Assembly: GCA_947628755.1 (NCBI GenBank)
Contig: CANRBC010000001.1
Span: forward strand, 1 to 64,000
Direction: 5' to 3'
DNA length: 64,000 nt
Source: an uncultured Clostridia bacterium
GTDB lineage: Bacteria; Bacillota; Clostridia; Lachnospirales; CAG-274
Part shown: in pieces, positions 42,691-50,611 of the stretch
Position numbering within the stretch: position 1 is the stretch's first letter
How the letters are laid out: each line of letters begins with the position of its first letter
The notes under the pieces: generated by a model
What the model was told of the DNA's origin: nothing
The model's input: only the letters and a program-made list of their open reading frames with translations
The model's database searches: none
Program-made: the position numbers and the translations under genes

Positions 42691-44613
42691 CTATTCTCCC
42701 TTCGGGTGAAAGTTGGGAACTATTTCCTTAATTATTCTTCTTATGCTTTCAGGCTCGTCAAAAGCGGCTTTGTACAGTCTTTCAAGCTGCTCATTAAATT
42801 TGTCGTAATCTATTTCCACAGGCTTTGCAACAAATATCTTATTGTCATAAGCGATTTGCATACTGTCCTTTTCCTCATCCATTATAAGCTCCTCATAGAG
42901 CTTTTCTCCCGGACGAAGACCTGTGTATTCTATTTTTATATCCTTATCGGGTATAAAGCCGGAAAGTCTTATAAGATTTCTGGCAAGCTCGTCGATTTTA
43001 ACAGGCTCGCCCATATCAAGTACGAATATTCTTCCGTTTCTGCCAAGTCCCACAGCCTGTAACACAAGGCGGCACGCCTCGGGTATGGTCATAAAGAATC
43101 TGGTCATATCCTTGTGTGTAACCGTAACAGGACCGCCTGCTCTTATCTGCCTTCTGAAAAGAGGTATAACGCTTCCGTTGCTTCCCAGCACATTGCCGAA
43201 GCGCACAGCTACAAACTCGGTATTGCTGTGGTTGGCAAATTCCTGTATTATAAGCTCTGTTATTCTCTTTGTAGCGCCCATTACATTTGTGGGATTTACA
43301 GCCTTATCCGTAGAAAGCAGCACAAAACGCTGACTGCCGTATCTGTCTGCGCACCGAGCAACATTGAGAGTACCGAATACATTGTTCTTGACAGCCTCGG
43401 CAGGCACATATTCCATAAGAGGAACGTGCTTATGCGCCGCCGCATGGAAAACAACATGAGGTCTGTACTCCTCAAATACTCTTTCTATACAGTTTATGTC
43501 CCTTATAGAGCCTATCCTTACTATGGCTTTAGTATTATCGCCGTATTTTCCTTTCAGCTCACTGTAAAGCTCATAGGCGTTGTTTTCATACACATCAAAT
43601 ATTATAAGAAGTCCCGGTTCAAAGGCAGCTATCTGCCTGCAAAGCTCAGAGCCAATAGAGCCTCCGCCTCCCGTTACAAGTATGGTCTTTCCCTTTATAT
43701 AGCCGGAAATGGAATTTACATCGATTTTTACCTCATCTCTGAAAAGAAGATCCGTTATATTTACATCTCTGAGTATCTGATAACCGCCGTCCGATATATC
43801 GCTTAAGGGCGGTATCATCTTAAGGGCGCAGCCTGTTTGTGAGCAAAGATCCATTATCCTCTTTACCTGAACATTGGTTGCAGAGGGTATTGCAACTATT
43901 ATTTCCTCAATTTCGTAATCCTTGGCAAGACGCGGTATATTTGCAGTATCATAGGTAACTCTTATACCCATTATATTCGTGTTGTTCTTTTTATAGTCGT
44001 CGTCTACTACTATTACGGCTATTCTGTCCTCATAGCCCTTCTCGGCATTTATAATGCTTCTGACCACATTATAGCCTGCATAGCCTGCGCCTACCACAAG
44101 CACTCTTTTAAGTCCGCTTTTTTTGGAAAAGGAATGCTCTATATTTATAAACGTTCTTTTTAAAAGCCTGTATCCTGAGCGTGAAAACATGAAAAACACA
44201 ATATCTATTATCCACGCCACAAGCAGCATTCTCTTGGGCAGTTCAAAGCCCTCTACCGTATTTACAATAACAAAACGGCTGAACACCCATACAAGGGCAA
44301 ATATAAGAGAATCCGCTACTATTATTTTGTATACGTCGTCTATTGTGGCATATTTCCAGAGATTAGAATAAAACCTGAAAATGCCGTATACTATAAGGCA
44401 CACAGGGGTTATGAATAATATAATATAACCATACCACAGCCACACCTCTGCAGGTATATTTATGCCTCTTCCCCCCGGAAGTCCGGGAATAGTACCGCCA
44501 TACCACAGACATACGGCAAGCACAAGAGATAGATTTATCATTATAACATCCATAAGGGCATACAGGAACATACGTCCCCTCTGTTCTCTTGCCGCTTCAG
44601 ATAATCTGCTCAT
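42691..44613 (-). CDS. Membrane nucleotide-sugar 4,6-dehydratase (CapD/PglF type)
   Basis: 640 aa. Four N-terminal membrane helices (about 12-135), a first Rossmann part (VLVVGAGYAGYNVVRSI) and a catalytic SDR domain (ILVTGGGGSIGSELCRQIA). The active site has STDKAVNPTNVMGATKR, with Met instead of Tyr as in UDP-GlcNAc 4,6-dehydratases such as PglF. It would supply a 4-keto-6-deoxy sugar for the transferase next door. No aminotransferase gene is adjacent. Confidence 0.93.
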   Translation of the reverse strand: MSRLSEAAREQRGRMFLYALMDVIMINLSLVLAVCLWYGGTIPGLPGGRGINIPAEVWLWYGYIILFITPVCLIVYGIFRFYSNLWKYATIDDVYKIIVADSLIFALVWVFSRFVIVNTVEGFELPKRMLLVAWIIDIVFFMFSRSGYRLLKRTFINIEHSFSKKSGLKRVLVVGAGYAGYNVVRSIINAEKGYEDRIAVIVVDDDYKKNNTNIMGIRVTYDTANIPRLAKDYEIEEIIVAIPSATNVQVKRIMDLCSQTGCALKMIPPLSDISDGGYQILRDVNITDLLFRDEVKIDVNSISGYIKGKTILVTGGGGSIGSELCRQIAAFEPGLLIIFDVYENNAYELYSELKGKYGDNTKAIVRIGSIRDINCIERVFEEYRPHVVFHAAAHKHVPLMEYVPAEAVKNNVFGTLNVARCADRYGSQRFVLLSTDKAVNPTNVMGATKRITELIIQEFANHSNTEFVAVRFGNVLGSNGSVIPLFRRQIRAGGPVTVTHKDMTRFFMTIPEACRLVLQAVGLGRNGRIFVLDMGEPVKIDELARNLIRLSGFIPDKDIKIEYTGLRPGEKLYEELIMDEEKDSMQIAYDNKIFVAKPVEIDYDKFNEQLERLYKAAFDEPESIRRIIKEIVPNFHPKGE

Positions 44614-44614
44614 A

Positions 44615-46438
44615 CTAAACTTCCTCCGTATCCGTCAGCATATCCGCTCCAAGACCTATGCCAAGCATTGTCCAGAACACAGGCGCAACAGATACAACGC
44701 TGTCCGTTGTAAGTCCTGCAAAAAGATATGCTATTACGCCTGCCATAAGTCCAAGTCTCACACCTGTAAGGGCAGCGCTGCCTTTCCCCGAAAATACTGT
44801 CTTTACAGTCTTGATAATATAGTATGCAAGCAAAACGAGTATGCTCGCAAGGGATAAAACGCCTGTATTGACAGCCATTTGCAAAAACATATTATGAGGC
44901 TTGTCGACTATAACATAGGGATTTCCCAAAAACTGCAGCTTACTCTTTACATCGTTTTGGGGAAACTCAAATATAAAGCAGTCAGGACCTGAGCCCAAAA
45001 TTATATTTCTTTTAAGCAGGGGTATGCTTCTTGACCATATATATCCTCTGTTTGAACCGAGCCTTTCCACACCCTTAAAGCCAAATGATTCCACAGGCAA
45101 TGTTATATCTATGGGTTCGCCGAACTTATCCAGTATGCAAAGCTCTCCGTTGCTTTCGCCGAACATGAAATAGGTTTCAGTGCCGTTGTTGTCGTCTGCC
45201 ATTACAGTAGCATAGCTATTGTACAGATACATATTCCATGTTATACCGTCTTCGTTGAAAACATACTGCTTTCCGCCCTCTGTTTTCATATCCTTTATTT
45301 CAACGGGGTCAAGCACAACTCCGTTATGCATAAACTGAGTTGCCTGTTCTGCATAGTCTATTGAATAAACTCCCGATTTTGTAATTATTTCGCCTCTCAT
45401 ACCGTCAACATTCATATCCTCGTAAAAGCTGGCGGAGGTCTCCAATGTTTTGCCGTTTTTAAGAGCGTCCGTTATTATTCTTATTTTCTGCACTATTACC
45501 GCATCGGAGGCAAATAACGCCGCCGCTGCTATTGCTGCGGCTATTACAGCGGCTATTGAAAATACAGCTGCCCTTTTGCTTCTGAGCTTAAATACGTAAT
45601 AGCATAATGCAACGATTCCCGTAAAGCCTACGCCTGCGCATATACCCATTATGCCGCCTACGGAATGAGAACCTACTGCACATATACCCAGCATAAGGGC
45701 AAGAACAGCCATTACCCATTTTATTTTGTTTCTGAAGGGCATAAAAACAGCCATAATACTTATAGCTGAAAACATCATTCCAAAATACATACCGGCGCAG
45801 TTGGGATTGTAAAGAGTGGCAAATACGGAATCAAATCTTATACCCATAGGCGAACCGTTATATTTTGAGCCCATTACTAGCTTTGCAAAAAAGTCCGTAG
45901 AAAAAATATTGAAGCCCATAAACTGCATAAAGCCTATAATTCCTACTAAAATACCCGAAAGCATAAGTCCGCCCACAGCCAGCTTAAGTCTTTTTTCATT
46001 TTTGGAAAACGCCATGGCAATGACAATAAACACCATATAGCACAGCCATACCCAGAAGCCCTCATATCTCTCCGAAACGCCCTTGAAGGCAACGGATTTA
46101 TAATGAGAAAAAAGAGCTGAAAGCAAAGCAAGTATTATATATATGCCTGCAAGTATAACCGGTTTTGATTTAAAATCTATTGTAAATCCGTCCTCGCTGA
46201 GTATCTGAAATATCATAAAGGTTGACATCACAATACCCATTATTATAATAAGTACGGACTTTCCGTGGGAAAATATGTCGTTTACGGCGCTGCCCGAACG
46301 TACCTTATCTATTTCATCGGGTCTTACAGCCACTTGATTGAGCGTACACACAAGAGGTATCACAGCAACGACTACGGCTATAAAAATCCCCATAAGTATA
46401 TCCGAGGAGCTTAATTTATTTATATCATTTTTAGTCAT
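44615..46438 (-). CDS. O-antigen ligase/polymerase-like membrane protein
   Basis: 607 aa with about ten to twelve membrane helices. The Wzy_C-type region shows RGYIWSRSIPLLKRNIILGSGPDCFIFEFPQ and DKPHNMFLQMAVNTGVLS. An extracytoplasmic insert of about 150 residues (roughly 320-470; VDGMRGEIITKSGVYSIDY onward) is larger than the loop in most polymerases. It could be a polymerase, a ligase, or an O-oligosaccharyltransferase. First gene of the glycan operon, with a good promoter. Confidence 0.85.
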   Translation of the reverse strand: MTKNDINKLSSSDILMGIFIAVVVAVIPLVCTLNQVAVRPDEIDKVRSGSAVNDIFSHGKSVLIIIMGIVMSTFMIFQILSEDGFTIDFKSKPVILAGIYIILALLSALFSHYKSVAFKGVSERYEGFWVWLCYMVFIVIAMAFSKNEKRLKLAVGGLMLSGILVGIIGFMQFMGFNIFSTDFFAKLVMGSKYNGSPMGIRFDSVFATLYNPNCAGMYFGMMFSAISIMAVFMPFRNKIKWVMAVLALMLGICAVGSHSVGGIMGICAGVGFTGIVALCYYVFKLRSKRAAVFSIAAVIAAAIAAAALFASDAVIVQKIRIITDALKNGKTLETSASFYEDMNVDGMRGEIITKSGVYSIDYAEQATQFMHNGVVLDPVEIKDMKTEGGKQYVFNEDGITWNMYLYNSYATVMADDNNGTETYFMFGESNGELCILDKFGEPIDITLPVESFGFKGVERLGSNRGYIWSRSIPLLKRNIILGSGPDCFIFEFPQNDVKSKLQFLGNPYVIVDKPHNMFLQMAVNTGVLSLASILVLLAYYIIKTVKTVFSGKGSAALTGVRLGLMAGVIAYLFAGLTTDSVVSVAPVFWTMLGIGLGADMLTDTEEV

Positions 46439-46478
46439 AATTAACCACCCTTATTAAAATTTTACATAATCATATATA

Positions 46479-46507
46479 AGTATACCATAACAGCCCGATT
46501 TTTACAA
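46479..46507 (-). promoter_or_regulatory. Glycan operon promoter
   Basis: Minus-strand TTGTAA (46502-46507), 17 bp and TATACT (46479-46484) preceded by TGG, an extended -10. It sits right after the rex terminator. Confidence 0.65.
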
Positions 46508-46510
46508 TAA

Positions 46511-46546
46511 AAAAGACATTATGAAATATTAAATTTTCATAATGCC
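46511..46546 (-). terminator. rex terminator
   Basis: CATTATGAAA and TTTCATAATG arms (46517-46526/46535-46544) followed on the minus strand by TTTTTT. Confidence 0.75.
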
Positions 46547-46568
46547 TTTTGCCAGTCATGCCCTTTTG

Positions 46569-47207
46569 TCAGTCATCCTTATTCATTTCACTCAGCTTGT
46601 ATGATAATGTCATAACGCTGTCTGTAAGATGAACGTTTTCAACTATTACATTATCGGGAGTTCTCAAGTCTATATGTGAAAAATTCCATATACCCCTCAC
46701 GCCGTTTTTAACAAGTATGGGAGAGATTTGCGGAGCATTTGTCTTGGGAATGGAAAGCACGGCAATATCCACCTTGTTATCCTTTAAAAAGCTGTCAAGC
46801 TCGCTTACGTTACGTATTGTAAGCCCGCCTGCTTTACTTCCTATTATTTTTTCGTTCTTGTCAAATATACCTATGAACTTAAAGCCCCTCTTTGAAAAAT
46901 TAGGGTAATTTACAAGAGCCTGACCCAGATTTCCCGCGCCTATAATTATCATGTTATACTCTCTGTCAAGTCCCAGTATGTGTCCTATCTCCTCATAGAG
47001 CATTTCAACATTGTATCCGTAGCCTCTCTGACCGAAGCGTCCGAATTTATTAAGGTCCTGCCTTATCTGAGATGCGGTGATATGCATTTTTCTGCTAAGC
47101 TCGCTTGAAGATATACGGGTAATTCCGTTATCAAGCAAATCCCCAAGGTATCTGTGGTATCTGGGAAGTCGTTTAACAACGGCTATGGATATTTTTTCCT
47201 CATCCAT
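46569..47207 (-). CDS. rex: Redox-sensing repressor Rex
   Basis: 212 aa. N-terminal winged helix (VVKRLPRYHRYLGDLLDNGITRISSSELSRKMHITASQIRQDLNKFG) and C-terminal NAD(H)-binding Rossmann domain (IIIGAGNLGQALVNY). Rex binds DNA when NADH is low and controls fermentation and NADH-linked genes. The ATG at 47207 is preferred; an upstream GTG lies inside the AAAGGTG ribosome-binding site. It has a consensus promoter with a Rex-like site beside it. Confidence 0.96.
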   Translation of the reverse strand: MDEEKISIAVVKRLPRYHRYLGDLLDNGITRISSSELSRKMHITASQIRQDLNKFGRFGQRGYGYNVEMLYEEIGHILGLDREYNMIIIGAGNLGQALVNYPNFSKRGFKFIGIFDKNEKIIGSKAGGLTIRNVSELDSFLKDNKVDIAVLSIPKTNAPQISPILVKNGVRGIWNFSHIDLRTPDNVIVENVHLTDSVMTLSYKLSEMNKDD

Positions 47208-47250
47208 TGTATTCACCTTTTTCTTTTGGTTAGTTTTACAATAATAAAAT

Positions 47251-47279
47251 ATTATAGGCTATAAAGAAAATTTTGTCAA
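47251..47279 (-). promoter_or_regulatory. rex promoter
   Basis: Minus-strand consensus TTGACA (47274-47279), 17 bp and TATAAT (47251-47256). Confidence 0.75.
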
Positions 47280-47297
47280 TTCTTAAATATTAAACAA
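47280..47297. promoter_or_regulatory. Candidate Rex autoregulatory operator
   Basis: The minus strand reads TTGTTTA-ATAT-TTAAGAA, a 12 of 14 match to TTGTTAA-N4-TTAACAA with correct spacing. It abuts the -35 of the rex promoter. Rex autoregulation is common, so the position supports the match. Confidence 0.5.
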
Positions 47298-47301
47298 AAT
47301 G

Positions 47302-48027
47302 TTAACCGGTATACTCCGGAGCGTCTCGCAATATGCTGTACGGCGTCATCATACCAAGTATATTGCCGTTTTCACGACCGTTGTCTGTAAAGAATATAAC
47401 AGCCAGCTTTTTCATGGAGCGCACGTCTATGTTAAACAGCTTTGACACCTCATATATGTTCGCTCCTGCCGAAATAAAGGCAAAATATTCGTTTGTGTGA
47501 TTATTTATATCCAGATATTCAATTATATCGTTAAGTATGGTATTTTCATTGATGCTTATTGTCTTTTTGTCGCATATATAGGAATATATGGCGTTGTCGC
47601 TGAATACTCCCACCAATCTGTTTTGCTCAAATACGGGAGCGTGAGTAAATCCCATTTCGTTCATGTATGTGCTGACCTCAGAGATTTTGTCCTTAAGGCT
47701 CACGGTATACATATTATCTCTCTTTACGGCATAGCTCATAGCCTTTACGGGAGATTTTATTCTTGTGACGCACCTTTCCAGCACATTGACCATATCGTCG
47801 GAGGGAATCACGGGGGATATATCTCTGACCCTTGGAGTGTGTACAAGAAAATTTCTTACTACTCTGCAATACTCTATATCCTCTTTAAACTCCCTCAGTA
47901 CCGGTATGGATGTAAGTCTGTTTATTACAGGAGCGCTTTCGGGCAGCTTGGGAAAATAGTTTTCACGGCCTGTTTTTTCAAGCTGTCTGTATAGCTCCAA
48001 AAATTTGTCTGTATTGCTTTTATCCAT
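47302..48027 (-). CDS. CBS-pair protein with HEPN-like N-terminal region
   Basis: 241 aa. The N-terminal half (about 1-95) is helical and has VVRNFLVHTP, where R58-N59-x3-H63 matches the Rx4-6H motif of HEPN domains. The C-terminal half holds two CBS motifs (about 98-160 and 165-240), which usually bind adenosine nucleotides. It starts 4 bp after znuB, so it is probably the last gene of the zinc operon. ATG at 48027 follows AGAGGTAG. The HEPN reading is a motif-level inference. Confidence 0.7.
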   Translation of the reverse strand: MDKSNTDKFLELYRQLEKTGRENYFPKLPESAPVINRLTSIPVLREFKEDIEYCRVVRNFLVHTPRVRDISPVIPSDDMVNVLERCVTRIKSPVKAMSYAVKRDNMYTVSLKDKISEVSTYMNEMGFTHAPVFEQNRLVGVFSDNAIYSYICDKKTISINENTILNDIIEYLDINNHTNEYFAFISAGANIYEVSKLFNIDVRSMKKLAVIFFTDNGRENGNILGMMTPYSILRDAPEYTG

Positions 48028-48031
48028 AAAT

Positions 48032-48826
48032 CTACCTCTGCTTTCTGAATACAAGTAACACCATAAGAACGGCAATTCCTATAAGCACTATTGTTCCTCC
48101 CGGCTTAAGGTCGTAAAACGCCGTTACAAGAAGCCCCGCCACAGTAAAGAAAAGCGCAAACACAACGGAAAGCACCGTATTCTGAAAATAGCTTCCCGAA
48201 ATAAGCATAGCGCAGGCTACGGGTATTATCATAAGGGAGGATATTACAAGAGAGCCTACCGTTCTTGCGGCAATAGATACCACAATAGCCGTAAGCACAG
48301 TAAACACAAGGTTTATGCTCCTTACAGGCACTCCCGAAAGATATGCTCCCTCCTCGTCAAAGGCTATATAAAAAAGCTCTCTGTATAAAAGCACCATAAT
48401 TACTATAACGGCTATGCTAAGCGCTATTACGGTAACAAGCTCAAAGTTAGATATAGCCACAATAGAGCCGAAAAGAAAGCTGTTGAAGCCTGCCGTGTTC
48501 TTTACAAAGCCGGAAAATACAGCGGCTATGCCTACGGCAAAGCTCAGCACAATAGCCGTTGCCATTTCCGAATAGTTGGGAAAGCTCCGCCTTATATATT
48601 CTATGGTAAGCGCTGACAGCACGGAAAATATAATTGCCGTCACCACAGGACTGAAGCTAAGGCAAAGTCCTATTGTTACGCCTGCCAATCCCGCATGGGA
48701 AAGAGCGTCGCCTATGGTCGAAAGCCGTCTTAATACAATAATATTGCCTATAAGGGGCGTTATTACGGATATAAACAGAGCCACCACAATAGCTCTCTGC
48801 ATAAATGCCAATGTAAATATTTCCAT
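48032..48826 (-). CDS. znuB: Zinc/manganese ABC transporter permease
   Basis: 264 aa, about eight hydrophobic helices, ABC-3 family. Motifs are GDALSHAGLAGV near residue 35 and the EEGAYLSGVPVRSINL coupling loop. Transport of Zn or Mn is inferred from the adjacent SBP; ligands do not settle which. It lies 2 bp after the ATPase gene. Confidence 0.92.
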   Translation of the reverse strand: MEIFTLAFMQRAIVVALFISVITPLIGNIIVLRRLSTIGDALSHAGLAGVTIGLCLSFSPVVTAIIFSVLSALTIEYIRRSFPNYSEMATAIVLSFAVGIAAVFSGFVKNTAGFNSFLFGSIVAISNFELVTVIALSIAVIVIMVLLYRELFYIAFDEEGAYLSGVPVRSINLVFTVLTAIVVSIAARTVGSLVISSLMIIPVACAMLISGSYFQNTVLSVVFALFFTVAGLLVTAFYDLKPGGTIVLIGIAVLMVLLVFRKQR

Positions 48827-48828
48827 AG

Positions 48829-49557
48829 CTACACCTCCTTATGCCTGTGGTGCTGCATATCCATAAGGGAGCGTCCCGTAAATTCCTTGGAGGATATAAG
48901 CTCGCTGCTGCCGTCCTCGGAAAGAATAAGCACCTTGTTGGAATGATATATGACAGACGATATGTCGTGAGTTACCATAACTATGGTTATGCCTCCCGAA
49001 TTAAGCTCGCCTAAAAGACAGCATATAGAATCCACCGCCTGTATATCTATGCCTACCGTAGGCTCGTCAAGAAATATAATATCCGGAGAGGATACAAGAG
49101 CCTTTGCTATAAACACCCTCTGCTGCTGACCGCCGGAGAGATTTCCTATTTTCTTATGGGCAAATTCGGACAGTCCTACCCTTTCAAGAGCAGACAGTAC
49201 CTTTTCCCTGTCCCGGTTATTATAGCGTTTAAACAGTCCTTTCCTTGAATACAGACCCAAAGAAGCTATTTCCTCCACAGTAGCGGGAAAGTCCTTGTTA
49301 AAAGCCGTAGCCTTCTGCGAAACATAAGCTATCTTGCCAAAATCCTTAAACTGAGAGGAGTCTGTACCAAACAGCTTTATGGTGCCCTCTGTGGGACGAA
49401 GTCTATTGAGTATAAGTTTTAATAGTGTTGATTTTCCCGTGCCGTTCGTACCGACAACGCAAAGAAAATCCCCTCGCTTTATACTGAACGATATTCTGTG
49501 AAGTATGCTTTTGTCGGGATAACTGAAGGAAAGGTCCTTTACCTCCAATATTGCCAT
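48829..49557 (-). CDS. znuC: Zinc/manganese ABC transporter ATPase
   Basis: 242 aa ABC ATPase with Walker A GTNGTGKST, signature LSGGQQQRVFIAKAL, Walker B IIFLDEPTVGID and H-loop VTHD. It overlaps tightly with its neighbours in znuA-znuC-znuB. Confidence 0.93.
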   Translation of the reverse strand: MAILEVKDLSFSYPDKSILHRISFSIKRGDFLCVVGTNGTGKSTLLKLILNRLRPTEGTIKLFGTDSSQFKDFGKIAYVSQKATAFNKDFPATVEEIASLGLYSRKGLFKRYNNRDREKVLSALERVGLSEFAHKKIGNLSGGQQQRVFIAKALVSSPDIIFLDEPTVGIDIQAVDSICCLLGELNSGGITIVMVTHDISSVIYHSNKVLILSEDGSSELISSKEFTGRSLMDMQHHRHKEV

Positions 49558-49559
49558 TT

Positions 49560-50423
49560 CTATTCATCTCCAAGCGCAATTTTAATATTTTCCAGGTTTT
49601 TGTTCATAACACTTATATAATTATACTGTACTCCCTCCTTTGAAACGCCCTCAAAGGGGTCGAGGGGCAGAAGCTGACAGCCCGTTTCGTCGGCTATGGT
49701 CTGAGCCACCTTGGGAGAAACAAGCTCCTCATAGAAAATATATTTTATATTATTACTGTTTATATAATCAATTATTTCCTCTACCTTTGCGGGAGACGGC
49801 TCGCTCTCTGCACTCATGCCCTCCACAGCCGCCTGCTCCAGTCCGTAGGCAGAGCACATACAACCGTATGCCTCGTGGGAAACAACTATTTTTCTTTTAT
49901 TTTCAGGAACGGCATTTACAGCGCTTTTGTAGCTGTCGTCAAGGGCGTCAAGCTCTGCGGCATATCTGCTGTAATTTTCCTCGTAGTATTTAGAATTGGC
50001 ACTATCGACAGAGCATAATACATCGGTTATTTCTCTGCACATTATCTTTGCATTTTTGGGGTCGAGCCATATATGGGGGTCATTTTCCTCCTGTATGCTT
50101 TCGGAAAGCTCTACAAATTCAACGGAAGAAGCCTCAAGAGCTGACTTAACGCTGTCTATCCAGCTTTCCATACCCAGACCGTTATAGAAAAGCACATCGG
50201 CTTCGCTGAGCCTTGCCATATCCCTTACGGTAGGCTCCCATTCGTGAGGCTCTGTACCCGTAGGCACCATATTATATACCTCCGCCTTGTCTCCGGCTAT
50301 TTCCGAAGCAAAGTCATATATGGCATAGAAGCTCGTATATACAAGGGGTTTGCCGCTGTCGACAGCTTTGGAGCAGCCTGTCAGCAGAAATATCGCCATA
50401 ATTATCAAAACTGTTTTTTTCAT
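49560..50423 (-). CDS. znuA: Metal ABC transporter solute-binding lipoprotein
   Basis: 287 aa. A short lipoprotein signal ends LLTGC (Cys17). Cluster A-I folds show PTGTEPHEWEPT and NDPHIWLDPKNAK with metal-binding His residues, then VVSHEAYGCMC. The His-rich loop seen in many ZnuA proteins is absent, so specificity could be Zn or Mn. First gene of the operon, ATG at 50423. Confidence 0.9.
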   Translation of the reverse strand: MKKTVLIIMAIFLLTGCSKAVDSGKPLVYTSFYAIYDFASEIAGDKAEVYNMVPTGTEPHEWEPTVRDMARLSEADVLFYNGLGMESWIDSVKSALEASSVEFVELSESIQEENDPHIWLDPKNAKIMCREITDVLCSVDSANSKYYEENYSRYAAELDALDDSYKSAVNAVPENKRKIVVSHEAYGCMCSAYGLEQAAVEGMSAESEPSPAKVEEIIDYINSNNIKYIFYEELVSPKVAQTIADETGCQLLPLDPFEGVSKEGVQYNYISVMNKNLENIKIALGDE

Positions 50424-50444
50424 ATAAATTCTCCTAATATTCCT

Positions 50445-50488
50445 ATTATCATATATAACAATATATCATTATTTTGCCTATTTTTCAA
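50445..50488 (-). promoter_or_regulatory. znu promoter with possible metal-repressor operator
   Basis: Minus-strand TTGAAA (50483-50488), 17 bp and TATATT (50460-50465). An imperfect inverted repeat (arms 50445-50456 and 50461-50472, 10 of 12 matching) covers the -10 and could be a Zur/Fur-type site. The A+T richness makes the operator part weak. Confidence 0.45.
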
Positions 50489-50504
50489 GATAGTTTAAAA
50501 TTTG

Positions 50505-50531
50505 TTAGCACTCTTTTTAAATGAGTGCTAA
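50505..50531. promoter_or_regulatory. CIRCE element (HrcA operator)
   Basis: TTAGCACTC (50505-50513), nine bases and GAGTGCTAA (50523-50531) match the CIRCE consensus perfectly. It lies 7 bp upstream of the htpG -35, so HrcA should repress htpG until heat shock. Confidence 0.93.
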
Positions 50532-50538
50532 TTTTTTC

Positions 50539-50566
50539 TTGACATTTTCAAACTTGTATGTATAAT
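50539..50566 (+). promoter_or_regulatory. htpG promoter
   Basis: Consensus TTGACA (50539-50544), 16 bp and TATAAT (50561-50566). The segment from the -10 to TGAGAGAGTT (50573-50582) is nearly the same as in the lon promoter. Confidence 0.8.
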
Positions 50567-50611
50567 TATATATGAGAGAGTTCTACTTTTAATTTTCAAG
50601 GAGATGTTATT

